Below, piece after piece: positions 1-11,250 of a stretch of 64,000 nucleotides of DNA. The DNA is taken from NCBI GenBank assembly GCA_003971905.1, contig RSEE01000130.1, forward strand, positions 1 through 64,000, written 5' to 3'. Position 1 is the first letter of the stretch. Each line of letters begins with the position of its first letter. The DNA comes from Moniliella sp. 'wahieum' (lineage: Eukaryota; Basidiomycota; Moniliellomycetes; Moniliellales; Moniliellaceae). A model generated the notes under the pieces. The model saw only the letters and a program-made list of their open reading frames with translations. It was not told the origin of the DNA and searched no databases. The translations under genes were made by a program, and so were the position numbers.

Positions 1-17
1 CCTAACCCTAACCCCAG

Positions 18-250
18 TTGGAGAAGGTGATTCTCAATGCGGTCTTGGGCGTGGGTGTGGGTGTGGCCGGGGCGCCAGCGGACATGGTGCGCGTGGACGA
101 TAACTCGGTCTTGCCCGCGCCGAACCATGCCGTGCTCCATCACCTCGCCGCTCGTCCATCAAGCGCGGCGTGCTCAGCGTCTCGACCACCACGCGCTACC
201 GCGGCAAGTACGTCACCACCATTCTCTACCGCCCTGCCGAGCCCGTGTAG
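18..250 (+). CDS. AMPK/SNF1 complex beta subunit, C-terminal fragment
   Basis: This is the last exon of the regulatory beta subunit of the AMPK/SNF1 kinase. Its C-terminal ASC domain tethers the kinase alpha and gamma subunits. Visible motifs are LEKVILN, DDNSVLPAPNHAVLHHL and, in a second frame, SIKRGVLSVSTTTRYRGKYV followed by TTILYRPAEPV and a stop at 248-250. This order matches the ASC domain. The first 17 bases look like an intron end, with two CTAAC branch-point-like words and CAG at 15-17, so the exon starts at 18 and the rest lies outside the window. A one-base deletion near 148-152 (expected GCTTCG, seen GCTCG) breaks the frame. That fits the general indel pattern of this assembly better than a true pseudogene. 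Confidence 0.85.
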
Positions 251-2088
251 CCAGGCCATCGACGCGTCTGCGCTGCCCCCCTGCTTTCCTGCTCTCCTGC
301 TCTCTGGGTTTCCTGGTCTCCTGGTCTGCTGGCCTCCCCCTTGGTCAGATACGGCCCGTGGGGGGCCGCTGTGTCGGCGTGTCCTGCCCACTCCCCCCCC
401 CAATCCCCTGCCCACATCCCATGCATGTTGATACACATACCCCATCATCGCGCCTTACCTCTCTGCTACTGCCTACCGCCTAAAGCCCGATCCACGTAGC
501 TTCCAGTCAACTCAAGTGACTCATCTTGCCCTCCAAACCAAAAAACGCCTTACGGGTCCCCTCGCTCATTTTCCACGACCACCCAATACCAACGTACCGC
601 TCCCACCCCACCCTGATTAATGATTCCCCATGCGCCTCCCCCCGAAGCGGGGGGAAACAAGCCCGGCGTCCCCCTTCGTCTGTCCGTCCGTCCGTCATCC
701 GCCTGGGCGGACTCAATTAGTAGATTTTGCGTGCCCACCCACCCCGGTTGTTCTTGTTCCCACCAAGCTTCAAGTCCCAAGGTTCAAACCCCAAGCTTCA
801 AGCCCAAGCCACCAGCCTCACGCCTCGGTGCAGTGGCCCAGACTCGTCTGAGGCGCAGCGCGAACGACGTTCATGCCATGATGTGGCACCCTACCGTGAT
901 GGCCCTGTGCGTGCACCGCGAGACCAGTATGCCGCAGATGAAATGTAGTACAGGCGGCATCAGGGAAAGGATAGAGTGGGGTTCGGCCTTGACGTGGATC
1001 CAGTTCTGTCTCGGGAGTCTTGCCCCTCCTGTGCCCGACTGTACGCATGCGACAGAGAACAAGAGAAAGAGGAAGAGGACGACAGCGCGCCGGGCGAGAG
1101 CAACGGTAAGAGGGGGCCAGAGGAGAGAGAGCAGCGTATCGTGCCCAACCCCTGGTTTTGCACTTCAATTCACGGTTGCGTGGACGGGGTTTTTCGTTTG
1201 CCAACTCACAGCACTAAGGTGAGCGCGGGGAGCTCACCGCTCTCTGCAGGACAGAGAGGGTAAAGAAAAAAAGGTACGGTGCCGCACTGCCGTGGACTTG
1301 TCGGACTGATGCAGCCCTAGGCCTGGGGCCAGGCCACGGCCCAATACAACGCTGCTTTGTCCCGCAGGCGCAGAAAAGAGAGCAGGCAGGGTGAAATGAA
1401 GCAACCCCACGCATATGCCCTCAATTTAGCTGTTATAACAGTAACATGGATTCGATTCGAGCCTGACGAGACGTAGTAGTGTGCATCATGGTGCCGGTGC
1501 TCGCCCCGAAGCAGATTGACGGAGCGGCCAGCGCCGTAACTCAAAAAGGCAGCTGTCTTGGTCCGTCCTGTCTCCGTCTGCCAGTGGAAGGATTGTCTGT
1601 TTGCGCGCGAAAGGGCACCACGGCCAAGCGGCACACCAGCGTCGTAGGCGACGGTTCCCATGTGCGGGGTAAGCTGTCTCGACGGAGACGCGGCTGAGCA
1701 GGCTAGGACACCCGCCAACGCACGTCGTGGAGGAGGTGTATCGTGGTAGCCCTACGGGTACAGTGGAGTCTCTCGCACCGCCTGCGCACTCACCGTACTC
1801 ACCATCCTTACGGCGATATCTGTGAAATGTGATGTGTGAGAAAAGAGAGTGCTGGGCCAGTGTGGAGCTGGAGTGGCGGTTACGTGATGGGGATGACCGG
1901 TGGTAATGGCCGTGGACAGGCGTGTATGTTCGAGTGAGAAATGCGACTAGGGAGTTATACAGGCCAGAGCGTGTCATGGACAGGAGAGATGCAATCGTGG
2001 GGGGGGATGCGGGGCAGAACAGAGCACAACAGAGCAAGAAGGGGATGGAAATGGGGTTAAGAGAGGCGGTTATCGAAGAAAAGGGGGG
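251..2088. other. No supported gene
   Basis: This 1.8 kb stretch follows the AMPK beta stop. It holds C-rich 3' flanking sequence and several open frames of 60-200 codons with Arg/Ser/Pro-rich composition. None shows a recognisable motif or plausible splice structure. No tRNA-like cloverleaf was seen. Confidence 0.5.
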
Positions 2089-2310
2089 CTAGAGGTAGCG
2101 GATGACGTATCCGCACTCGGTGCACACCTCGCACTTGGTGCCGGGGCGGATGGCAAAGAGGGTGTCCTTGTGGCAGCTGGGGCAGAGCAGCCCATACTGG
2201 GGGGGGGGGGTTAGTAGTGGTGGACTGGTCTAAGGTGGGGATGGAGTTGCGTACCATACTCTGGTGGTGGTGGTGGTGGTGGGGGGGATGGTGGTGGTGG
2301 TGGTGGACAT
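2089..2310 (-). CDS. Small zinc-ribbon protein, two exons
   Basis: I do not recognise a named family. Exon 1 (2310-2260) encodes Met-Ser followed by a Thr/Pro run. Exon 2 (2196-2089) encodes YGLLCPSCHKDT, then a basic linker, then KCEVCTECGYVIRYL and stop. The cysteines are spaced C-x2-C-x13-C-x2-C-x2-C, a zinc-ribbon pattern. Splicing from GTATGG after 2260 to a CAG ending at 2197 joins the exons in frame, with 17 plus 36 codons including the stop. The total is about 52 residues. The start codon lies roughly 345 bp from the LYS2 start on the other strand, with a telobox between them, so the two may share a promoter. Alternative roles (a transcription zinc ribbon, an RNA polymerase-associated peptide) cannot be separated by eye. 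Confidence 0.55.
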
Positions 2311-2483
2311 GGCCTGGACGGACAGGCAGGGGGAGGCGCAGGCGGAGCAGAGGGGCGCGCCAAGGCAGGACGATTGTTATATTCGTGCGCACTTGTATAG
2401 CCAAAACCACCGCAACGGCAGCGGTGACGGCGCGACCAGCACGGCGCCTGTGTGTAGCCCTGCGCCCCTTACCACCAGTAACA

Positions 2484-2492
2484 CTAGGGTTG
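2484..2492 (+). promoter_or_regulatory. Telobox-like motif CTAGGGTTG
   Basis: The motif lies between the divergent zinc-ribbon gene and LYS2, about 165 bp upstream of the LYS2 start. The same core in either orientation recurs upstream of several other genes in the window. In fungi, TTAGGG-type sequences in promoters are bound by Tbf1/Teb1-like Myb factors. That binding is inferred here. Confidence 0.5.
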
Positions 2493-2655
2493 TTAGCTCA
2501 GCCACGTGCACGTGAACATTTCACCCAGGCGCTTTCTCCGCCGTGGACTTTTTTTTTTCCGGGGGAAACATCCGTGCGGCGGCTGGCTGACTGCGCGACA
2601 GGATATATATCTCGCTGACTCCTTCTCCCCCCCACCAGTACCCCTAACCCAGCCC

Positions 2656-5600
2656 ATGCCGACTCCCCCCACCGCCACCGCCGACGCCGCCCGGCTGGAC
2701 CGCTGGGTGGAGCGTCTGCGCAGCCTCCCCTCCATCGCCCTCCCCACCGACTACCCGCGCCCCGCCGCCGCCCAGGTCGTCTCCGCCCTCACCACCACCC
2801 GCCTCGACCGCCGCGCCCGCAACGCCATCGCCCGCCTCGCCCTCTACACCGAGCACGAGGAGCCCCACCCCCCCCTCGGACGACGGCGACGACGACGACC
2901 ACCAGGACGACAACGACACCGACACCGACGACCAGGACGCCGGCCCCACCGCCTTCCACATCCTCCTCGCCGCCTTTGCCGTCCTGCTCCACCGCTACAC
3001 TGGCGACACGGACCTCGTCATTGGCTCCAGCAGCCCGCTCGACGCCAGCCCGCTCATCCTCCGCGTGCCCATCGAGCCCGGCGATGCCTTCTGGCAGGTC
3101 GTCCGCCGCATCCAGGCCGTCGAGGCCGAGGCTGCCGCCGACAATCTGCCCTTTGACGTGCTGGCCCAGCGCCTCGAGGCCGACCGCCAGGCCGCGGGCG
3201 ACACGCTGCGCACGCCCCTGTTCCGTGTGCGCTTTTTGGACGAGACCAGTGGACGGGCCGGGCGCGAATTTATCCAGACCACCGCCTCCACCACCGACCT
3301 GACCATCTTTGTCACGCCCTCCAGCGCCCCCGTGCCCGGCACGGAGCAAGACGACGGCGCAACGGCAGCCTCGACCCCGACCCCGACGGCGGCCACGTTT
3401 GGCACCGCGAGCGCCATGCGCCAGTCGCTCGTGCCTGACATTGCGCTGCACCTGAGCTACAATGCGCTGCTGTTCAGCCAAGCGCGCATGTCTTTCCTGG
3501 TCCAGCAGCTGCTGCATGTGGTGAGCATTGCCGCTGCCGATCCCACCTCGGTGGTGGGCACGATTGCGCTGCGTACGCCGGCCGAGGCCAAGATTTTGCC
3601 CGACCCGCGGACGGATTTGAACTGGTGTGGGTTCCAGGGCTCGATTACGTCGATTTTCGAGCGCAATGCGGCCCAGTTCCCGACCGACGCTGTCTGGTGG
3701 AAAGTGTGTCGACGGCCACAGCGTCAGGCGAGCTGGGTGCGCCAGCGGCAAGTGTGCGTGAAGTGAGCTATGGCGAGCTGGACCGCGCTTCGAACGTGTT
3801 GGCCCACCACTTGCTCGCGCACGGCGTGCAGCGCGAAGAAGTGGTCACGGTCTATGCCCACCGGGGCGTGGACTTGGTGGTGGCCGTGCTGGGCACACTC
3901 AAGGCCGGCGCGACGTTTTCGGTGATTGACCCTGCCTACCCGCCAGCCGACAAAACATTTACCTCCAGGTAGCCAAGCCGCGTGCGCTGGTGGTGCTGGC
4001 CAAGGCTGGTCGCTTGGCGCCCGTCGTGCGCAACTACATTCAAACCGAGTTGGACTTGCGTGTGGAGGTGCCGGCGCTGGCGCTTACGCCCGAGGGGGTC
4101 GTCTTGGGTGGTGCCACATCCGAGACGGATGCGACGGACGTGTTGGCCAGCTCGCAAGCGCTGGCGACCCAGAGCACGGGGATCGTGCTTGGGCCCGACT
4201 CGGTGGGCACGCTGAGCTTCACCTCGGGTTCGACGGGTATCCCCAAGGGTGTCCGTGGTCGGCACCACAGTCTGACGCACTTTTTCCCCTGGATGGGCCA
4301 ACGGTTTGGCCTGAGCGAGCAGGACCGGTTCACCATGTTGTCGGGCATTGCACATGACCCCATTCAGCGCGACATGTTTACGCCGCTGTTTTTTGGTGCT
4401 GAGCTGCACATTCCCACGGCCGAGGACATTGGTACACCCGGCCGCCTGGCCGAGTGGATGGCGGCGACCAAGGCTACGGTCACCCACCTGACGCCGGCCA
4501 TGGGCCAACTCTTGTCGGCGCAGGCGGTCGCGTCGATCCCGACGCTGAAGAATGCGTTTTTCGTTGGCGACGTGTTGACCAAGCGGGACTGCACCCGTCT
4601 CCAAGCGCTCGCGGCCAATGTGACAATCATCAACATGTACGGCACCACAGAGACGCAGCGTGCCGTGTCCTACTTTGCCCTGCCGAGCGTCACGGCCGAC
4701 GCGGCGTTTCTGCGCAGCCAGAAGGACATTATGCCCGCCGGACAGGGCATGATTGATGTGCAGCTGCTCGTGGTTAACCGGAACGACCGCACGGTCACCA
4801 CGGCCGTAGGCGAGGTGGGTGAGATTTACGTTCGCTCAGGCGGCTTGGCCGAGGGCTACCTAGGCCCGGCCGAGATGAGTTTGGAAAAGTTTGTGCCGAA
4901 CTTTTTGGCGACGGACCTGCAGTGGCCCGATACGCTGAAGGGCACGCCAGCTGGGCAGTTTTGGAAGGGCGTACGCGACCGCATGTACCGCACGGGCGAC
5001 TTGGGTCGGTACCTTCCCGACGGCACGGTCGAGTGCACTGGCCGCGCAGACGACCAGGTGAAGATTCGTGGGTTCCGCATCGAGCTCGGGGAGATTGACA
5101 CGCACCTGTCACGCCACCCGCATGTGCGGGAGAATGTGACGCTGGTGCGGCGCGACAAGAACGAGGACAAGGTGCTGGTGTCGTACTTTGTTCCCGGTGC
5201 TGGCGCGGTCGAGTTTGAAGAAGAGTTGAGCTCGGCCGCGTCGGGCGAGGAAGCTGGTGGTGGTGGTGCGGCGTCCAATGCGGCATCGGCGCGCGATGTG
5301 GCACTGGTGCGCGCTGTGAAAAAGTACCGGCTGCTGATCAAGGACATTCGCGAGTTTCTCAAGCGGAAACTGCCGTCGTACAGCGTGCCGACGCACTTTG
5401 TGCCCATGAGCAAAATGCCGCTCAACCCGAACGGCAAGATTGACAAGCCTGCCTGCCCTTCCCCGACACGGCGCTGGCCAATGCCGTTGCGGCGGCGCAG
5501 ACCCGTTCGCATTCGCACGCGGCGCATGCGCGGCCGCAGAGTGCGACGGAAACGACCGTGGCGCAGTTGTGGACGCAGCTCTTGCCTGGCCTAGCGCAGC

Positions 5601-7347
5601 CCGTGCCGATGGACGAGAGTTTCTTTGACCTGGGCGGCCATTCGATCTTGGCTACGCGCTTGGTGTTTGAGTTGCGCAAGGCGTTCGTCATCAACGTGCC
5701 CTTGGGCGTCGTGTTTGACCACCCGACGGTCGCTGGTCTCCCAGGCCATCGACACGATCCGCGCGCAGGACGGCGCGTTGGGCTTGTCGGTTCCCGGGGC
5801 CAAGGAGGCCGAGGCGGTGGCCGCGGCCGACGAGACGGACTATGCTTCGGACCTGGCTCCGCTCGTTGCCGACTTGCCCGAAGTCTACCCGCCCGCCCGC
5901 CCGGCGACCGAGCAGCTCACCGTGCTCTTGACGGGTGCAACGGGCTTTTTGGGCAGCTACGTGTTGGCTGACTTGCTGCGGAAGCGGACGGTGTCAAGCG
6001 CGTCTTGGCCCATGTGCGGGCCAAGGACACCGAGGCCGGCCTGCAGCGCCTCCAGGCCGCAGGCACCAACCGCGGCGTGTGGGACCCGTCCTGGGTGTCC
6101 GCTGGCCGGGTGGAGGCGGTCGTAGGCGACCTCGAAAAGGAACGGCTGGGCGTCGACAAGCCGACGTGGGACCGGCTGGCCAAGGAGGTGGATGTGATCA
6201 TCCACAATGGCGCGTTGGTACGTGGACTTTGCCTGGCGAGCGGGGTGGATTGGATGGATGTGTACTGACCGTTGTTGTTCTTGTTTGTGGGGATGTAGGT
6301 GCACTGGGTGTACCCGTACCAGCGGCTGCGCGCGGCGAATGTGCTGAGCACGCAAGCGCTCCTGCAGCTGGCCGGCACGGGGCAGGCCAAGACACTGACG
6401 TTTGTCTCGTCGTCGGCGCTGGACACGAGCTACTATACGGATCTGAGCGACTCGCTCGCGTCGTCGGGGCAGGGCGCCGGGGTGCCGGAGAGCGACGACC
6501 TGGGCGGGAGCCGGACGGGGCTCAAGACGGGGTACGGGCAGTCGAAGTGGGTGGCGGAGCAGCTGGTCATGGCGGCGTCGCGCGCGGCGCCCGGGCCGGG
6601 ATCGTGCGTCCCGGGTACGTCGTCGGCGACGCGCAGACGGGCACGAGCAACACGGACGATTTCCTGGTGCGGCTGATCAAGGGGTGTGCGCAGCTCGGCG
6701 CGTACGCCGAGATCCGCAACCTGGTCAACATGGTGCCCGTGGACCATGTGGCGCGCATCACGACGCTCGCGGCGCTGGACATTACGCTGCCCGCCGAGCG
6801 CGTGCTGCAGTCGGCCTCGGCGCTCGGTCAGCCCTTCACGCCGACGCCCGTGTTCCACGTCGAGGGCCACCCGAAGGTGACGTACGACCTGGTGCTGGGC
6901 TCGCTCGCGCTCTATGGCTGGCCGTCGCGCGCGAAGAGTACATGACCTGGCGCAAGCATCTCGAAGAACACGTCTTGCGCAGCAGCAGCGCCACCGGCTC
7001 CAGCGACGAGGACAATGCCCTGTTCCCGCTCCTGCACTTTGTCCTGGACGACTTGCCCACATCGACCAAGTCGCCTTCGCTCGACGACCGCAACACGCCG
7101 CATCCTCACCGCCGCCCACGAAGCGCCGGCCGACGGCGTCGTCGCCGGCATGACGACCGACACGCTGGGCCTGTACCTCGCCTGGCTCACTGCCGTTGGG
7201 TTCTTGCCCAAGCCGACGCGCGCCGTGGGCACGCCCGTGTCCAGCGCGCACGAGCAGGGCGACGAGCACGCCCCTCGCACCGTCTTGCCTCTGCCCAAGG
7301 TCACGGCCGATGCCAAGGCGGCCCTGGGCCGCGCCTCGGCGCATTAA
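2656..7347 (+). CDS. LYS2: L-2-aminoadipate reductase (alpha-aminoadipate semialdehyde dehydrogenase)
   Basis: LYS2 activates 2-aminoadipate with ATP, loads it on a phosphopantetheine arm and reduces it with NADPH to the semialdehyde, a key step of fungal lysine synthesis in the cytosol. The N-terminal region ([21 protein letters not shown]) precedes the adenylation domain, with [10 protein letters not shown] at about 4230, [14 protein letters not shown] at about 4640, [13 protein letters not shown] at about 4990 and [10 protein letters not shown] at about 5430. The carrier site [14 protein letters not shown] is at about 5620. The reductase Rossmann motif [16 protein letters not shown] is at about 5935, followed by [19 protein letters not shown] and [12 protein letters not shown]. 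An 81-nt intron (6218-6298, GTACGT...TAG) lies between GALV and HWVYP. About nine frame changes (near 2875, 3680, 3945, 5453, 5740, 5985, 6595, 6940 and 7095) interrupt the reading, several explained by one lost C. The length matches the family (about 1,400 residues). Confidence 0.95.
6218..6298 (+). other. LYS2 intron
   Basis: The donor GTACGT follows GCG TTG and the acceptor is GATGTAG. Removing 81 nt joins GAL to VHWVYPYQ in frame, the conserved order of LYS2 reductase domains. Confidence 0.85.
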
Positions 7348-8121
7348 TCCTCCCTCCCCCGCCTCGCGCGATAGCTACTAGCGCAACTGCTCCCCCCCTC
7401 TGCTGTGCTGCCGTACTATCGTGCCTGCAATGACATCTACCGTTTCGGCCTGAGTACTGAGTCCTGTTGCTGTGCACGCGAAGCCGGATCTGCCCCGTGC
7501 GGGGTCGGCTTCACCCTTAGTCCTCACAGTCCCTGGACACTGCGAGGGCGCACCTACCAAACCATACTAGTTCCGACAGAGTTGACTGGCATGCATGAAC
7601 GTCATGAACAGGACATTGCATGAGGCCTGAGGCAGGCCAATGTAATACGACAGGAGTGTTGAAAAGACAGGTACTTCCTGCAGTCGAACTCGGCAGTCCG
7701 GCGCGGGGGAGAAGGAGAAAGCAAAACAGACCAAGGGGAACTGAGCACCTAGTCCCAGTGACAGTTACAGTTAGTTACAGTTACAGTTACAGTTAGGAAG
7801 CAGTAGTACAAGGGGCGGGGGAAGCGCATCCGACGAGCAACCGTCTGGCAGCCAGCAGACACATGAAGCACATGACGGCCATGGCCCGTGCCAAGTGCCC
7901 AGCCCGTTACTCCTCCAGAGCCCATCGGGAGCCAGGCAAGCCCCCCGCTCGCATGCCGCCCGCCCAGCGCGCAGAGGGACTCAGAGCAGAGTGCAAAAGA
8001 CAAGACAAGGCAAGGCAAAAGGCAAGGCAAGGGAGAGGCGTACGTGTCCTTACCGTTACCGTTATGGTGATGAACGGGATTGCTGCTGTGGCCATCGTGA
8101 CCGTGGTCAAGGACACGGACG
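7348..8121. other. Intergenic; short ACAGTT repeat
   Basis: No gene is supported. A short hexanucleotide repeat based on ACAGTT, interrupted once, lies at about 7759-7798. A GAGGCCTGAGG word at about 7622 is one unit of the 7-bp palindrome-spacer type described elsewhere in the window. Confidence 0.5.
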
Positions 8122-9184
8122 TCATTGGCACTGGTGGTGATCCTGGTCAGGAACGACGCCAGGGGAGTTCTTGTGCGGACGGTGCTTGTACCAAGCCGGG
8201 ACGGGATTGGCGCGGTGAGCAAGGGCGAGGGAGCGGGCCAAAGCGCGCCGATCCGCTTCGTCCTGTGCGTGCTTTTGCTCGAGCGCCTCGGCGCGCGCAC
8301 GCTCCACCACAGCCTGGTGCGCATCCCGCAGTTGGGTCCAGCGTGCCCGTTCGGCCGCGCGCACCGCCAACGCCGATGGCGGCGCACGCCCACACCGCGT
8401 ACGACTGTCCTTACTGTCCTTGGCCTTGCTCGCTGCGCCGGCGATCGCTTGCGCCGCCGCTGCGCGCCAACCGGTGCGCCGCTAACGTTTCCCTCCGCAC
8501 CAGCTCGGCTTCCCGCTGCGCTCGCTGTTCTGCCTCCGCCGCGATCTGGGCCTTGCGCTGCTGCAGCCACGCCGGGACGGGGTGGGCGAGGGGCTGCCGC
8601 GGCACTGGGACAGCAGGTTGGTCGCGCCCGTCGCGGGTGGGCTTGGCTGCGAGACGTGCTGCCAGTCGAGCTGCGGCGCCGGGCGCGCCGGCGCACAGAT
8701 GGGCACCCATTGGCCCGTCGAAGTTTGGCGGAAGCCCGTGGGATGGGACGAGGTGGGCGCCGGGAGAGCGGGAGCGGCAGAATCGGTGGGATCAGTACGA
8801 TCGGAAGGAGTGGGGCTCGGGTCGGCCGGCGCGCGCCGGGCGCGGTGTGAGCAGGGTGGGAACGGCGGTGGATGTGGGCAATGCGATGGGGGTGCGTTTG
8901 GCAGCTGGGGCGGCCTGGTGGGTGCGCGGCCGACCAGTGCGACGACCGAGGGACGGACGGAGGGGTTGGGTACTGCCTAGCCGCTTGCTCGCTCGCGTGG
9001 GGGGACGGGCCGCCGTGGCTCGCTGCCCACTCGAGGGGGAAGAGTCCCGGCCCAAATCCATGTCCATGTCCACGTCCTCGTCCACGTCCTCCTCCACGTC
9101 CACGTCCACGTCCACGTCCTCATCCACGTCCGGCGAGGAAGAGCCACCTCGGGTCACCGTCAAACCCTCGTCTGGGTCTCCCAC
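8122..9184 (-). CDS. Uncharacterised protein: acidic tract then coiled-coil region (C-terminal part)
   Basis: I do not recognise the family. Reading down the minus strand there is a Ser-rich start, an Asp/Val/Glu tract (about 9140-9045, alternating DVDEDVDVDV), a basic Pro/Arg-rich linker, then an Ala/Glu/Arg-rich helix (LQQRKAQIAAEAEQRAQ at about 8550). After a frame hop there is a second helix (VRAAERARWTQLRDAHQAVV) and a tail ending in QDHHQCQ and a stop at 8122. Two PVPAW motifs, one before each helical block or its tail, suggest an internal duplication. The plus strand also stays open here, so the strand is inferred from helix-like composition. It may be the C-terminal half of the gene that starts at 10981. 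Confidence 0.35.
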
Positions 9185-10002
9185 ACCTGGCTTGGGCGAC
9201 GGAAAAGATCCACTGGTTCATCCACTTGTCGGCGTTCCCGCGTTCCCGCTTTGCCCCGGCGCAGCGCGATCCTGCTCCCAACCCAACTGCGACGCAGTGG
9301 GCTCTGCGCTTGTCCGAACGCCTGAGCGGCTCGTCCCGCCCGAGCCAGGGGGAAGGCGCTCAGGTCCAGGTTGGCTGCCACGATCCAAGGGCGCAAAGCC
9401 AGCTGGTGTTTTGCCTGCAGGACGGGCAGGAGGCAGGCGGGAAAGAAGGGCAGAGGTACGGATAGGGTCTTCGGGGCCGCATTCCGGTCCAGTTGGGGGG
9501 AGAGGTGGCTCCTCTTGGGCGGTACGTTTACTTGACTTGCTTGGCTTGCTTGGTTTGGGTGCGCCTGTTCTCTTTGGATCGCGCAGACGAGGAAGAAGAG
9601 AGGCCGATCCACCACTTCGGTGAAGCAACTGCGCCTACCCTCGACCTGGTTGCCCGGCGTAGCCTTGCTTGACCAAGGCAGGGATACGATGGGATCAGAG
9701 CAGGGCGGCACATTGAGCTCGCTTCGCTCTGTGGGCACAGGGGCAAGCGCAGGACGGGTAGATTCGGATTCGAATTCGGATTTCCCTGCCCGTACCCGTG
9801 CCCCAATCCCTGCCTCTGCCCCTGCCTCTGCCCTGCCTGTGCCTCTGCCTCTGGCGTTCCTCCCTCGGCACGAGACGGCGGAGGAGCGGCCATCAAAGAA
9901 GCCAGACCCAACCGCGCCGACGCCGTTCCCGCGCCTCATCCCGCTGCACCAAGCTCTGTCCCACGACGCGTCCCAGGGCCGAGAAGGAGGCATCGACTGT
10001 AC

Positions 10003-10981
10003 CTAGGTTCGGAGCAAGTGTCTCCGCCTGATTCGGGGCGTGGTTTGGGTCCTGGCCCCGCGTGGCGCAGCAGCCTGGGCAGGAGCAGCCGCCGGGAACC
10101 GGGCATCGGCAGGAGCGGGGAGCGAAGTGTGGGGCGGTTCAGGCTCGGACTCGGATGGAGGGTGAGGGTGAGGACGAGGTTGGGGATCGGGGCCCGGCGG
10201 GATGGTGGGTTCCGTTGTGGTTGTGGTGATCGCCATGGGAGCGTCGGTGCGCTGCCGGCTATGTGGCGTGCGAGGGGAGCGACTGGACGAAGCTAGAAAG
10301 AAGGGGGAGGGGGTGAGTGCATGGCCTAGCCGAGGGGGGGGGAAGAGGGGGGCCGACAGAAGAACGTACCTTGCAAACCGGGCCGCGCGCTGCGGTTCGG
10401 CCTGCTTCTGGAAGTGCGCGGGCAGTGGCAAGAGCAGGAGCAGAAGTAGAAGCAGGAGCAGCGCAGCGCGTAGGGCCAGGCGTCGAGAAGAGCGGTGGCC
10501 GCGCTGGGCAGCGGCAGGGGAGCTGGTCTTGTGGCCGGCAGAAAACCGAGGCGGCATGCGCCGAGCTGCGTTTCTGCCGGGGGCACGTGCCCCGTTCGCG
10601 GGCGGCCGACTGGCGAGGCCGGGAGGGGGCGCCGCGTGGCGCTGGGTTTGTGCCTCCTCGGCCCAGGCGAGACGCTCCAGCTGCTCTTCGTCCAGCGCAT
10701 CGATGGTCGTGGCGCCATCGCGGGCGGGGAGCTGCCGTCGGCGCGCACCAACACGATCGCGCGGGCGATGCGCATTGTAGCACTCGGGACTGAAGGCGAG
10801 CGTGGTCATCTCGGATCCCACGGGCAGCTGCCGCTTGGCCGGCGAGGCGTGGCGAGCGGCGACGAGGCGCGCGCCGCATGGTTAGGCGACGACTGGAGCG
10901 CTGGCCAGCTGGCGCGTCAGGCTGAGCGAAAGGTCCATCAGCATCGTCCTCCATGCGCGGCGTGGCGAGCGGGCTGGCCAT
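10003..10981 (-). CDS. Putative single-pass membrane protein, Arg/Pro-rich (N-terminal part)
   Basis: No family is recognised. From Met at 10981 the minus strand reads MASPLATPRMEDDADGPFAQ, then a very basic stretch with RRRSPRLAG. After a frame hop it reads KRQLPVGSEMTTLAFSPECY and an acidic-basic helix (IDALDEEQLERLAWAEEAQ). A strongly hydrophobic run of about eleven Leu (about 10455-10425) is flanked by Arg on one side and HFQKQAEPQRAARFA on the other, so it is probably a transmembrane anchor. A likely intron begins with GTACGT near 10368 and ends at a TTCTAG near 10295. After it the reading is Thr/Pro/Glu-rich and ends at 10003 or hops frame into the 8.1-10 kb region. A basic N-terminus plus one membrane span would suit an inner nuclear membrane protein, but that is only a guess. 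Confidence 0.4.
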
Positions 10982-11167
10982 CGCGGCGGGCGTGGTGGAC
11001 AAGTGGTGTTGGTTGCCAGAGAAGGCACGAGCAGCGTGCTCACCCATTCTCTACGCTAGCACGTGACCTGCCCGTTGCGCTTAATTCTGTTCTCGCGGGC
11101 CAGCCATTGGGCAATTTATTTTTTTGCGGGATCAATACGCGTACGCAAAATGTTTGGCTGGCCGACA

Positions 11168-11250
11168 CCTGGGCCGGACGAACGAGGTCAGCCCCCACCT
11201 CATCGCCCAATGATCTAATGGAGACGTACTACCATCCTAATCTGGACACC
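11168..11250 (+). repeat. Dispersed repeat copy A
   Basis: This block of about 83 bp is closely similar to 12575-12659. Shared words include GGGCCGGACGAACG, CATCGCCC, ATGATCT and ATGGAGACGTAC followed by CACCATCCTAATCTGGACA-type sequence. The two copies are direct repeats about 1.4 kb apart. Weaker similarity continues downstream (GGCGCGAAGCCGAGACGG versus GGCGCGAGCCGAGTCGG). Confidence 0.75.

Noticed and set aside
1-17. Telomere-like CCCTAA words at the left edge
   Set aside because: The bases lead directly into the AMPK beta exon and end in CAG, so a branch point and 3' splice site explain them better than a chromosome end.
2656-7347. LYS2 as a pseudogene or a case of programmed frameshifting
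   Set aside because: All catalytic motifs are intact, hops occur at different sites without a common slippery heptamer, and other genes show the same density of breaks. Assembly indels are the simpler explanation.
7863-9623. Plus-strand open frame of 586 codons
   Set aside because: Its composition is Arg/Ala/Pro-rich with microsatellite runs and no motif. The minus strand shows helix-like blocks and an acidic tract, so the plus frame is probably a GC-rich shadow.
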